Source of the DNA: Delphinus delphis | Lineage: Eukaryota; Chordata; Mammalia; Artiodactyla; Delphinidae | Assembly (NCBI RefSeq): GCF_949987515.2 | Contig: NC_082691.1 | Location: 60,333,740 to 60,397,739 of the forward strand | Length of the DNA stretch: 64,000 bases | Direction: 5' to 3' | Part shown: one piece after another, positions 35,530 through 46,520 of the stretch | Numbering within the stretch: the stretch's first letter is position 1 | How the letters are laid out: every line of letters starts with the position of its first letter | Made by a program: the position numbers and the translations under genes | Notes under the pieces: generated by a model | What the model saw: only the letters and a program-made list of their open reading frames with translations | The model's database searches: none | What the model was told of the DNA's origin: nothing

Positions 35530-35745
35530 TGAGATAAGTGGATCAACGTTATTAGATGAATTTTATTTTGCAGCTTACAGCTGTAGAAGCTGTGCCCTGA
35601 ACAACGGCAGAGAGCACCCTTCACAGCAGCGTCGAGGAGACTGTTTGGAGCTATAAGGGGGCTTGTCCAGGTCATACAATTGTAAGTGGAGGAAGCAGCT
35701 AGAACCCTGGCTTCTAATGCAAACACCAGTGTTTTTAATCAAATT
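35530..35745 (-). mobile_element. MIR SINE, diverged
   Basis: GTCCAGGTCATACAATTGTA, AGTGGAGGAAGCAGCTAG and AACCCTGGCTTCTAATGC match the antisense MIR 5' portion. Confidence 0.5.
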
Positions 35746-36319
35746 ACTTACACAATAATTCCTTACTTTGAACAGAACTTTACGGCTTAGTCCCAGAACG
35801 TTTCACTCGCCTCTGAACAGCCCTCTGAGGTAGGTGAGGAATGAGATTGGCCCTTACCCCTCATATACCACTGGAGACATCTGCTCTATGCTACCCTCCA
35901 TCAGCCGTCGCCTGTGCCTTGCTGCTCTGACAGTGGCGTCCATCTACCATTTGCGTTCCAGCTTGTATCTGGAAACCCCCCGTGTCCCACTTTTTGTCAC
36001 AGACTGAAAGTAAACACATCTGTGACAAGAGCCCGTGCATGTGGCTCTGGAGGGAAACTTCTGCTGCCCCCACTATCCCAGGCTAGAATTCTCTTCCTGT
36101 AGCTTCTCATCCAATTCTCCGGCCTTGGCAGGAATCCGATGAGCGATTTCTATGCAGCTTCAGCTCAGCCGAGGACATTTGACGAAGTCATGTTTATGAC
36201 AAAACCCAGCTGCTTAAGCTGGAAATGAGTTTGGTGGCAACCATCCAGAACAGTAATAAACTGAGTACTCAGGAGCTAAAGGTCATCCTGTCCTCCAGAC
36301 CAGAGCTGCCACTAATGGG

Positions 36320-36570
36320 GGAATAGCACAGTGCTTGATGGCCTGGGCTCGGGAGTCAAAGTGCAGGAGCACGACCAGAGGCACAGCAAGCTGTGTGACC
36401 TTGGGCAATTAACTTCATGTCTCTGAGTTTCTGTTTCCTTAACTGTACAACAGAGAATAAAATATTATGTCCTGGGATAGTTGTATAAGGAATTAATGGA
36501 ATAATATTGGAATACTTGGCACAGTGCCTGGCCTGGGATGGTACTTAAGAAATATCAGCCGTTGTAATTA
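36320..36570 (+). mobile_element. MIR SINE, nearly full length
   Basis: GGCCTGGGCTCGGGAGTC, GCTGTGTGACCTTGGGCAAT, TCTGAGTTTCTGTTTCCTTA and GGCACAGTGCCTGGCC occur in sense MIR order. Confidence 0.85.
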
Positions 36571-36690
36571 TTCTTCCAGTAATTATCTGTATTCAAATTC
36601 CAAGATCAAAATGCTTGCATCAACCTAACCAACCTAGAACACTGTGTTCCTACATTAGCATGGAAAAATCTTGGTTTAAGCGAGTTAACA

Positions 36691-36878
36691 CAGTAGTTCT
36701 CAAACAAACGTGCATAAAAGTACCTGAGCTTGTTAAAGCAGACTGCTGTGCCCCCTGCATTGGCAGGCAGATTCTTAACCACTGCGCCACCAGGGAGGCC
36801 CCTAAGAATTTGTGTTTCAAACAGTTCCAAAGTAACGTTGGTGCTGTTGGTCCAAAGACTACGCTTTGAGAACTGCTA
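36691..36878. mobile_element. hAT-type MER element carrying an internal SINE fragment
   Basis: The ends are CAGTAGTTCTCAAA and CTTTGAGAACTGCT, imperfect inverted repeats. Left arm CCTGAGCTTGTTAAAGCAGA and right arm AAGAATTTGTGTTTCAAACA are typical MER flanks. The middle of the element is replaced by a CHR SINE head (36749-36802). Confidence 0.75.
36749..36802 (-). mobile_element. CHR SINE head fragment (54 bp), no tail or duplication
   Basis: The minus strand reads GGGGCCTCCCTGGTGGCGCA, then GTGGTTAAGAATCTGCC, then GCCAATGCAGGGGGC. It stops just before the B box and has neither an A tail nor target-site duplications. Confidence 0.8.
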
Positions 36879-37020
36879 TTTAAACCAACTTTCTATTTTG
36901 TGAGAAACCGGGCAGTTCTGTTTTTACATCAAGGGAGAATACAAAGAGAAATTTGGTTAACATCTACTCATGACCTCACCTTAGTGTATTTTTTCCTGAT
37001 CATCTGCTCTCCTGGTGTTT

Positions 37021-37062
37021 ATACACACACACACACACACATGCACACACACACACAGTCTC
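37021..37062. repeat. (CA)n microsatellite
   Basis: Two blocks of CA repeats separated by ATG, total about 40 bp. Confidence 0.9.
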
Positions 37063-37880
37063 TCGCATACATACATCCACCTTCTACATCCATGATAAAC
37101 AAGTGGTAAAGAAGAGATGACAGGGGTTAGGTGTTATAATTCTTATTCACAGTGAGTTGCCTGATCCCTGGTCCAATTCTGAGCTGCCATATGTAATGAC
37201 CAAATGACATCATAAATGATGTCATTAAGATTGGAAAGAAAAGCTCATTTAGGAACAAAGTCTTTTTCACATACCACAAAATTCTCGATGTTCTCTATCA
37301 GATTCCCATACAGCATTTTACTGAAGTTAACCTCAGAAATAAATTTATGAGTGCTGAAAAAAAACCCACTCTGCTGTTTATAGCCAAGCCACTCACCACT
37401 CACGAATCAAGAACACAAATCACTACAGAGTTTTTAGAGCTGTGTAAAAAAATGTGACAGGGTCATGATTACATATTTAAATGTGACAAGATTAATCTCA
37501 AGGCTTCCTGGATAGAAATGGTCTCATCACCAGAAACGGTATTTTTTGGGTGCTTTCACACTAGAACTGAAACCCCTAAACTCATGTGTTCCAGATGTCA
37601 TGAATTTTCAAAGGGTTATACAAAACACTTTAAAGCTTCATTCCACTTTATGTTTTAGAAAACAATACAATGCTCCCTGCAACTAGAAACGTGGACGTGG
37701 CAATAAAGGTTTCTCAGTTGTGCCTTTTGAGATGAAATATAGAGGGAAATTCACAATGGGTGTGTTGACATAGATGTGTCAGGGGAGACTTCCTGGGAGT
37801 CTTGGAGGAGCAGATCACCGGACAATGGTGGGTGGGGAGGGGGAAAGGGATACACTAAAGACAAAGGAAACTGTGAGTTC
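37063..37880. other. Intron DNA, no recognisable element
   Basis: Unique-looking. 37195-37220 contains a short self-similar block (ATGACATCATAAATGATGTC), which forms an inverted repeat. Confidence 0.45.
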
Positions 37881-37894
37881 AAAAACAGTGGGGA

Positions 37895-38243
37895 GGGCTT
37901 CCCTGGTGGTAGTGGTTGAGAATCCTCCTGCCAATGTGGGGGATGCGGGTTCGAGCCCTGGTCCAGGAAGATCCCACATGCCAGGGAGCAACTAAGCCCG
38001 TGTGCCACAACTACTGAGCCTGGGCTCTGGAGCCCGCGAGCCGCAACTACTGAGCCCACATGCCACAACTACTGAAGCCTGCGCGCCTGGAGCCCATGCT
38101 CCGCGGCAGGAGAGGCCACAACAGTGAGAGACCCGCACGCAGCAGCGGAGGGTAGCCCCTGCTTGCCGCAACTGGAAGGAGATCGCGCATAGCAACGAGG
38201 ACCCAACGCAGCCAAAAATAAATAAATTAAAAAAAAACAAAAG
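37895..38243 (+). mobile_element. CHR-type SINE, long subtype
   Basis: Starts GGGCTTCCCTGGTGGTAGTG, has a B box GGTTCGAGCCC and repeated CACAACTACTGA units, and ends AACGCAGCCAAAAATAAAT plus an A-rich tail. Flanks AAAAACAGTGGGG (37881-37893) and AAAAAACTGTGGGG (about 38245-38257) form an imperfect target-site duplication. Confidence 0.92.
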
Positions 38244-38394
38244 CAAAAAACTGTGGGGCATGAAACTGCATGGCACGTGCAGTAATCCAAAAGAGGTTCC
38301 AATTGTAAAGAGTTAGTGGGAAAGCAGAAGGGACCGTTGAACAGGTAAACCCCATATGACATGCTGCTGGGATGCATGGACCTTATCCTATAGG

Positions 38395-38432
38395 ATTTGT
38401 GTGTGTGTGTGTGTGTATGCGTGTGTGTGTTA
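38395..38432. repeat. (TG)n microsatellite
   Basis: GTGTGTGTGT runs with two interruptions (ATGC). It abuts the end of an L1 fragment. Confidence 0.9.
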
Positions 38433-38680
38433 AAATACACATAATATAAAATTATCATTCTAACCATTTTACAGTGAACAATTCAGTAGCATTTAGTATA
38501 TTCACAGTGTTGTGCAACCATCACCACTATCTAGTTGCAGAACGTTTTCATCACCCCAGAGGAAACCCTATACTCACTAGCAGTCACTTTCCATTCCCTT
38601 CTTCCTGCCAGTCCCTGGCAATCACTAATCTACTTTCTGTCTCTATGGGTTTGCCTATTCTGGATATATTCTCGAGGGTT
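38433..38680 (-). mobile_element. Ancient LINE-1 fragment
   Basis: TTAAAATACACATAATATAA, TGTTGTGCAACCATCACCAC, CCAGTCCCTGGCAATCAC and TTTCTGTCTCTATGGGTTTG are a hallmark L1M segment, read antisense. Confidence 0.8.
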
Positions 38681-38880
38681 TTAAGCAGAGTAGTGATACG
38701 CTCAGATCTGCATTGTAGAAAGATGACTTAATATGTAATGAGGGGGCTGATTTGGAAGGAAGTGATACTGGAGTAACGAGGCAAATGAGGAGACTAGATC
38801 TTCAGGTGAGAGATGATGTAGGCTCATGTGACAGATGGTGAGAAGGGGAAGGGAAGAGAGATGCTGGGGTAGAAATAATA
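38681..38880 (-). mobile_element. LINE-2 fragment
   Basis: GGTTTTAAGCAGAGTAGTGA, GCTGATTTGGAAGGAAGTGA and GGAGACTAGATCTTCAGG follow the antisense L2 pattern also seen at 42620-43250. Confidence 0.55.
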
Positions 38881-39694
38881 AAATTAGTGATTACTCAGAC
38901 ACAAAGTTTAAGTGAAAGCACCCCCCACCCTCCAACACACAAACATCCTCCCCATTTCAGGCTTCTGACATGTGCAGCTTTGCAAGAAGTGATGTTATTA
39001 ACCAAGAAAGAAGAAGAGAGGCACATGGCAGAAGCAGATTTGGGAGGCAGGTGATACAGGATAGTTTATAGTCCTTGTTTTCTACTACAGGTTGATACAG
39101 ACACTCAAGAGAATCTTGTTTGTTAGTTGCTGATTTACACTAAATTTCTTTTATTATTTTTATTCCATTCCACATTTACAAACTCTTACCTTTTTGTTTT
39201 CAGACACTAACCCTGAGTAGAAATAAAATAAATATGCACTCAAATAAAAAATACACTAAAAAGAAAGGGTACTTGGTAATGAGAATAAAAAATAAGCCAA
39301 AGCTTGTTAGCAGCCACCTCCTAACAAAGAGTGAGGCAAGTCACTTTCAAAAAAAAAACCAAAAAACAAAGTGAAGGTCAAGGCTCAGGGCTGCTCCCAC
39401 AACACTCAGGGAAAATGCCTTCAGATTCACCACTGTAAGTTCTAGGGTAGCAAATAATTATTGAGGGGAAAGGGTGCTTTAGCTGACCTAAATGTAGCCA
39501 TCGCAGTGGCATCGTTTCTAGAGTAGTCAATATAGAGCTTTGATGCTACCTTACAGTTCCCAAGAGGCTCTCTAGGTGCACCATCTAACTTAATCAGTTG
39601 CAACAATATCATAATTTAGGATTTCCACTTTTGATTATGACACAATAATAGCATGGGTCAAACCAACCCCACTCTATTAAGAACAACAATAAAA
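38881..39694. other. Intron DNA, no recognisable element
   Basis: AT-rich with A tracts near 39240-39365. No coding signal. Confidence 0.45.
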
Positions 39695-40010
39695 GCTTAG
39701 AGGCATGGACTCAGGATTTAGCAGATCTGGGTTGGAGCCCAGCTCCATGACCTGGGCACAATGACTTAACTAACTCTATTTTCCCATCTGTAAAATGGAG
39801 ATAAGAATTAGGGTGACCAGTTGTCCCAGTTTGCCCAGGACTGAGGAGTTACTGCGAACATAAAACTTTTAGTGCTAACACTGAAAAAGTGCCAGGCGAT
39901 CTGGAATGGTTAGTCATGCTAAGAATATTTAACTTTCTGTGAGAATTCATAGAAATAATGCATATAAAATGTTACATGGCACTTGGTCCACAGATGTGTA
40001 TTAAGCTTGC
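39695..40010 (+). mobile_element. MIR SINE interrupted by a second ancient repeat
   Basis: The left part (GAGGCATGGACTCAGGATTT, CATCTGTAAAATGGAGATAA) and right part (ATAATGCATATAAAATGTTA, CATGGCACTTGGTCCAC) are sense MIR. Between them, about 39810-39905, is a segment beginning GGGTGACCAGTTGTCCCAGT that also occurs at 63275. Confidence 0.65.
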
Positions 40011-40167
40011 ACCACGTATCATACAGGCAAATAATAAGCACTCAACCAAAGGTCATCATACTATTATTATCTGAATTTTTATGGTCAAAGGAATATGTTT
40101 TCCCTTTAAGAGCAGAGAAAGATTAGAAGTTACTAGGAACTGTAAACTTCCTTACTATACTTCTTCA

Positions 40168-40233
40168 GAAAGATAGGTTATAATATTTTCTTTAGAAGGG
40201 GAAAGATAGATTATAATATTTTCTTTAGGAGGG
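40168..40233. repeat. 33-bp tandem duplication
   Basis: GAAAGATAGGTTATAATATT.. (40168-40200) is followed directly by a second copy (40201-40233) with two substitutions. Confidence 0.85.
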
Positions 40234-42619
40234 GAAATATTTCTCTTCCAGGCTTCTTTTATTTCCGTGCTATGAATCTTTCCTTCCCATGGGAAAGAAT
40301 ATTCCAGTTAAAGTAAGAAAGCAACTTAAATTAGAAATCAAACCTCTGTCAATAGGCTTAACTGTCTAGAGTGAATTGTATCCCTTAAGCCTGACAACAC
40401 CAGGATCCATGCCATTCTTTCTACCCCCTTTCACCTCATGCAATGCCAAACACCCTCTTCTCCCCTCACAGAAATGTCAAGCAAGCAAGACCTTACTTGT
40501 CTCAGCAGAATGGCAAAAGCTGTTGTGTCCTTTTTCCCTTTTAAGAACCCACTTTACAACATAGGGTTTCATGCAATCAAAAAGTAATCAAAACTTTACT
40601 CCCTCCATGTCCAGTTTGTATATTAGATATCCACAAGAGGATAAAAAGCACAATCCAGTTCATTAACTACCCTTACTCAATATCTAGCTTTATGATCCAC
40701 ATTTGTAGTTTTCTTTGGGAAGAGAGAATGAGAATGGGGGAGGAGAGGGCAGAGGTTATAGCAGCAAATGCTCTCTGCCAGGAGTGTTGTGAGGACTTAG
40801 ATCCTGGCTCACTGTCTTCTGGCTAACATGGAAACAAGAGCCAGCCAACTTGCCAAAATTTTGCTTCCTGCAAACAGTAGTGCAGGCTAGCTCCAGCAGT
40901 GGTGTGCTGGAATTCTTTCCCACTGGTTTAGGAGATTGGATTATGCATGTGGCTGCCCCACTCCACATTTGGTGACATGTTGGTAGCCTGAAATCAGCCA
41001 TGGTGGGAGCATTTACACCACGGAAATTGGCAAACACTACAGATCAGTGGCTCCCCTCCTTCCCAAGCTGGTTTACTCTCAGACCACTGGTTCTCTGACA
41101 TTTTGATGTTCCTGGGGAAACATGAGACATTAAGGCATTCTTCCCCTTTCCCAAAATAAATCAAAGAAATATCCGTTCAAATGGGTAAATTATCTTCTCT
41201 GAAACTTTGGCGCAGGATATCAGATGGTCTGGGTTTCAAATATTTGCAGGAAGGTAAGAAGGTCCTGTTGCCTGCTTCCATTCCTGCCTGTCCCCACTGA
41301 GTTCTAGTATTACTGGCAGTAATAGTTTCAAGACCACACCACCAAGTTGTCAGGATCCTTCTGTGTATCAGAGCCCCTAAGACACTCCAAAGGTGGTCTT
41401 TTTGGGGCCACTCCTGACCAGAGAGGGTATCTACATTCAACTGTGTTCCTGACCCACAGCCTAAGGGGACCCCAGACCCGCAAATGCCCCCAGGTTCCAG
41501 GAATTTAGAAGACAAAATATGGCAAACGGTGCAACATTTTCAATGATGCCATTTGTTGAAACAGAACAAGGCACACTGTCTTTACTGCTAAACGGAAGAG
41601 TGCAAGGCAAAAATAATGCCCTTAGTCCAGCTGACAACGTAGCAATACTGCAACACAACTTTATTTTGTTCCTTCATGCTGCCCACTTCTCTACCCAACT
41701 CCACGCTCTACCTTGTTTGTTTATTGGCTCCATTTACTATTCCCACAAACAACTTTGTAAATCTGGTTATGCTTCAAATTGAAACAACGAAAAGTTATTG
41801 TTTAAAAGGTAACCCCCCATTCCTCTTTGTTCCTCAGTAACATTAATTTTTAAAACCTGTTCTCCATGTGCAGATAATACTTTAAATGTTAGCCTTCTTA
41901 GTATTTATTCACTTCCCATAATGAAATGGTTCTTGGTTAAATTTCAATAGATTATTGAAAACCACTCAATAGCTAAGAGAAAATTATGCATCATTGCTGA
42001 GCTGTTATACCTCAGCAAATAGATCTGCCATCCAATTTATAGTTTAAATAATACAATAAATTAGCCCCCTGAGTATTAACTAAGTGCATATTTGGGTAGC
42101 TTAATTTAGTAGCCTTCTTTTTAAGCTCATCAGTCCTCTTTAATGAAATAGAACCACATGAACTAAGACGACTCTTGGCAAATAATCAGAGTAAAATTGG
42201 GAGTTGCTATTGTTTATTATTGCCTTTGTTTTCAAGAAGCAAGCTGTATGTTTTTTTCAGAAAAGGGAAAAAAACCCCTCAAATACTGAGAATTCAATTT
42301 TTTTTAAAGGACAGGACACACTAGTCAGCCAGTGAGATAATGAAACTTCTACAACCCCTTCCATAAATTTTTTTTCCCAGAATATTTCTCCTTTTTTCTC
42401 TTATGTAACACAGAAAGGAAATAGTCTTCAGTGGACATAAACAATGCATCCTTTCGTTTGATGGGCATTGTTTTGAACTATTCATCATCTCAGCATGTCT
42501 AGTCTATTTCCTAGAAGACATTCTGGTGTGTACTTGCATTCCTTGAGAATTGTAGTATTTGAATATACACACAAATGAGAGGGGTGTGGGTATAAGGTAG
42601 GGGACAATTTGATTTTAAT
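40234..42619. other. Intron DNA without named repeats
   Basis: About 2.4 kb of unique-looking sequence. 41820-42250 is AT-rich and has the texture of conserved noncoding DNA. Frames at 40756-41037 and 41177-41515 have no recognisable domain. Confidence 0.4.
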
Positions 42620-43250
42620 TCTAATTCGCTGAACATTTACTGAGTGCCAGGAACTGTGCTAAGGGGTTTGCTACAATCATAAATCGTACATTATTCCTGT
42701 CCTCAAGGAGCTCAGCGTCAAATAGAGGAAGAAGGCAATTGAAGAGGCAAATGAAAACCCAGTGTGGTACATGCAACAGGAGATGTACATAGAGAGAGAT
42801 GCAGAGAAGGAGGAATTCTGGGAGAAGGGCTTCCTAGAGGTGATGCTGGAACTTAGCTCTGAAAGGCAAATGGGTGTTTTCCAGGCAGTCAGAGGAGTAG
42901 GAAAGGCCTTATAAGAAAAGCGGAGGGAATCCATGGGAATTATTGGCTGACAGAACAGTAAGGTGTGCTTGGGGAATTATAAGGTGTTTTGTTTTGTTTT
43001 TCAGGATTCTAGTTAAGAAGGAGGGAGAGTAAGAGTCCAGGTTGAGGAAGGAAGCAGAAGCCAGATCAAACATCTTTACTCTTCTATGTAAAGAGTTCAG
43101 ACTTTATTCTTCAGGTATCAGGGAGTTAGTGAGGGATTTTAAACAAGGAAAAACAGGATCGGACTTGCATTTTGGAAAAAGCACAGAGAGAAGGGTAGGT
43201 TGGAGAGAAAGGAGACTAGTTAAGACCAGTTAATGAGGCTATTGTAAAAG
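42620..43250 (-). mobile_element. LINE-2 3' region, about 630 bp
   Basis: GAACATTTACTGAGTGCCAG, TCCTGTCCTCAAGGAGCTCA, GGGCTTCCTAGAGGTGATGC, AGACTTTATTCTTCAGGTAT and ACAGGATCGGACTTGC occur in antisense L2 order. Confidence 0.8.
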
Positions 43251-44109
43251 GGAAAAAGTTTAAACAACTTAAAAACACATATTCAGAGTGTTCTTGAATA
43301 GCATCTTTTAAAATTTGTGGCTTTTCTTAAAACACCACAAGGCAAAAACTTTTTCATTCTAGAATTTATAATGTAGGGTAGCCATTGTTTTTTTATGTCC
43401 CCCAAAATGCTGTATTTTTTTTATTGGTTTGTATAAAATCAGTGTTTTTCTTTTGAAGTAGTTCTTTGTGGTTTCTGTGTCAAGCAGTAGGAAGTGAGTA
43501 AATCAGGTCAGTGAGAAGGATCCTATAAAGCAGATGTGAGAAAGGCTAGCTAAAGAACTGGGTGAGTAGTATTTGCCAATTACTATTCTTCTTAATTTTC
43601 TGGTAAGACTCACAGCAAAGCGACTGGCTAAAAAACTTCACTTCCTCGTCGTTTCAATGGAAAAGTGATGGAAGTGAGGGGATTTGTGCTGTGTTAGAAA
43701 AAAGATTCAGGTTCTTCTCCCTGTGGTCTAGGCCTTGCCCGCAAATCCAGGCTTAAGTTGAAATGCCTATTTTATTAGTTGCTTCTTATACTGAGCCACT
43801 GTTGGTAAGCTGAAGTGATAAGGTGTTGAAGGAGTAAATTTCTAATTTTTTTTAAAGCTGGTTATTTTGATAGCCAGCATCAGCCCAGGCCATCCAGAAA
43901 GAAAAGTGCATCCACACAACCAAAGCAGTACCAAGACTTGGATATGACATGTCCACTCCGCCCTTTCACTGGGTGTGGATGCTACAGTCTTTCAACTGAT
44001 GGTAGCCAGAGAAGAAGATGGGAAAGAGAGCAAGAGAAAAAGAAGACAGACCATGTTTATTAGACATGGGAAAAGACATTAAGTGCCCCCTTCCACTTAA
44101 CAAGCCCAG
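43251..44109. other. Intron DNA, no recognisable element
   Basis: No coding or repeat signature that I can name. Confidence 0.4.
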
Positions 44110-44816
44110 CTGAAAGATGCCTAGACACAAGTCCAAGAGTTGGCGAGATAGTGGAATAACCAGAACCCTTGTACATTACTGGAAAGAATACAATCAATTT
44201 GGAAAACAGTTTGGCATTACCTAAGGAAGTTGAAGATGCTCAAACCCTGTGAACTCATCCATTCCACCGCTAGGAATTATTCTTAGAGAAAGTCTTGCAC
44301 GCAGGCCCAAGGAGACATTTGCAAGACTGTGTACAGCTGCAATATTTATAGTAGCAAAAAGCTGGAAACAACCCAAATGCCCATCAGCAGTGGAATGGAC
44401 AAATGATATAATCACACAATGGAATACTATGCAGCAATGTAAAGGAACGAAGCACAATTTTGCATGTATCAACACAATGAATCTCAAAGTACTGAAGAGC
44501 AAAAGTATATTGCAAAATCATACAGAATAATTCCTTTTATATAAAATTAAACATGAAAAGTAAAATATCATTTATGGAGATGTATATCTGCAGTAAAACT
44601 ATTAATTTTTTTAAAAAAGGAAAAGGGTGATAAAACAATCCAGGGCAGTGGTTTACCTCCAGGGCCAGTGAGGGAAGGGGATGGGCTGCTGGTAATGCTG
44701 CATTTCCTAAATGACTGGTAAGCACAAGGGTATTCATTTATCATTGCTTTATCTTACACAAGTATGATACGTATTTTTGGATATTATTCAATTTTTAACT
44801 AAAAAAGAAAAGAAAA
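44110..44816 (+). mobile_element. Ancient LINE-1 (L1M-type) 3' end
   Basis: GGAAACAACCCAAATGCCCA, TCAGCAGTGGAATGGACAAA, AATGGAATACTATGCAGCAA and AGGGCAGTGGTTTACCTCC follow the standard L1M 3' order. It ends in A-rich DNA near 44816. Confidence 0.9.
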
Positions 44817-45682
44817 AACCCACCTATTGATGCTGCCAAACTCACAAAAATGAATCTTTAAGAAATTTAACATGTTCTCTGTTGTGCTTTTTCCTTCTGC
44901 CCAACACAGGGATGATGAGATGAACCCTATATCTAAAAACAATAAGTGGGGAGGATACAGAGAAGCAATTGAAGGAAACAAAGGCAAAAGTGGGAAGTCC
45001 CCCTCTGGCAAGCAGCTCCAAGAAGACAGAGCTGGTGCCAGAATAGAAACCTTGGGACTCCGGTTGCTGCATAAAAAAATAAATAGAGGAACAAAAATAA
45101 CACCCACATCTCCATGCTGGACAGCAGAAGAGCAAGAAGTTGCCAAACATTTGGTTTTTTGTTTTTGCTAGATTATTTTTTACTCTCTAAATCTAAGCTC
45201 CTATATTCCCCTTCTTCCCTGTTTCTATATGTTAGAAGTTCAGTACAAATGAAAAAAAACAAAACAAAACAAAACCAGAACAAAAGCATTAAGGCTGGAT
45301 GCTTCATTTATTGTCAACAGGGATGTTTCAGATTACTGTTAAACTAGAAGGGACTCAATGCTTTAGAAACATCTCATCACTAAATTTAGTGATTTTCATA
45401 TACTTTTGTTAGACTGCCATGCAGCAAAACATGGAACACCTCCCCAGTCCCCTCTACTTCTTCCATCTCTCATCAAGACAGTTTCCTTGTTATGGTGAAG
45501 GGAAAACTGGATACAACTGCCATATTTCTAGTCCTATCTGATGAATAATACTCAGCCCATTTCATCATCTGAGCCTTTAAGACACAATATCGCTTAAGGA
45601 CCCTGTTCGATGGGGTTGGGGGAAGCGTCTTGCCCTGTGAAAACAGATTCATGCTAGGAGAGGTCAACAAAGACAATAAAAT
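44817..45682. other. Intron DNA, no recognisable element
   Basis: Overlapping open frames on both strands (44872-45171 and 44799-45146) show no domain. An (AAAAC)n run lies at 45252-45280. Confidence 0.4.
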
Positions 45683-45905
45683 AAATATTTATTACATGCT
45701 TACTAGATGCCAGACAGAGTGTCAAGTAATAAATGAGCATTATCTTAATTAATTCTAATAATGAATCCTTCTGCAAGAGAGGTAGGTATTAATATCAACC
45801 CCAGTTTACAGATGAGGGACCTCCTGGAGAGGTTAAGTAACTTGCCCAAGGTCACACAGCTAGTAAGTGGTAGAGCTGGAAGCTAATCCAGGTCTAACAC
45901 AGTAT
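45683..45905 (-). mobile_element. MIR SINE, nearly full length
   Basis: ATGCTTACTAGATGCCAGAC, CCCCAGTTTACAGATGAGG, GAGAGGTTAAGTAACTTGCC and CAAGGTCACACAGCTAGTAA occur in antisense MIR order. Confidence 0.9.
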
Positions 45906-46107
45906 TCATTATCTTAATCCCTAAACTATAATGTCACTTGAGTATGATGATAATAGAAGTAGTGAGAATCGCCAAGGTAATAAAAAATAAATAAAATTCA
46001 AGCTCATAACTTCTCAATCTGAGGTCACCAAAGGTAGTCCATGGTTTGGGTTGGGGAGAGTCTATGAATTATTTTCAACAATTCCAATAGTCTAATCCAT
46101 GGGTTCT

Positions 46108-46157
46108 TTGTCTTTTGTGTGCCTTGTCTTTTGTGTGCCTTTTGTCTTTTGTGTGCC
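46108..46157. repeat. Three-copy 16-bp tandem repeat
   Basis: TTGTCTTTTGTGTGCC occurs at 46108-46123, 46124-46139 and 46142-46157. It is followed by GGACCCC and its inverted copy GGGGTCC. Confidence 0.88.
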
Positions 46158-46218
46158 TTGGACCCCTATGGGGGGTCCCCTATTTAGTGTAGCCTATAGA
46201 TACCTCTCAGAATAATGT

Positions 46219-46453
46219 GTGGGTTTTTTTTGTTTTTTTTTTCCGGTACGCGGGCCTCTCACTGCTGTGGCCTCTCCCATTGCGGAGCACAGGCTCCGGA
46301 CGTGCAGGCTCAGTGGGCATGGCCCACAGGCCCAGCCGCTCCGTGGCATGTGGGATCCTCCCGGACCGGGGCACGAACCCCCGTCCCCCGCACGAACCCC
46401 CGTCCCCCGCATCAGCAGGCGGACTCTCAACCACTGCGCCACCAGGGAAGCCC
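46219..46453 (-). mobile_element. CHR-type SINE with duplicated B-box region
   Basis: Body from a T-rich tail through CGGTACGCGGGCCTCTC to ACCAGGGAAGCCC. An 11-bp duplication CAGAATAATGT flanks it (46208-46218, 46454-46464). CACGAACCCCCGTCCCCCG is present twice in tandem (46372-46390, 46391-46409), so the Pol III B box is doubled. Confidence 0.93.
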
Positions 46454-46486
46454 CAGAATAATGTTTTTAAATACATGATTCACTCA

Positions 46487-46520
46487 TATATATATTATGA
46501 TACATATCATAATATATATA
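46487..46520. repeat. Perfect 34-bp AT-rich palindrome
   Basis: Left arm TATATATATTATGATA (46487-46502), 2-nt spacer CA, right arm TATCATAATATATATA (46505-46520). The arms are exact reverse complements. Confidence 0.93.

Noticed and set aside
44872..45171. 99-codon lysine/glutamate-rich frame
   Set aside because: Matches no protein I know, overlaps antisense frames, follows directly after an L1 3' end and has no exon boundaries.
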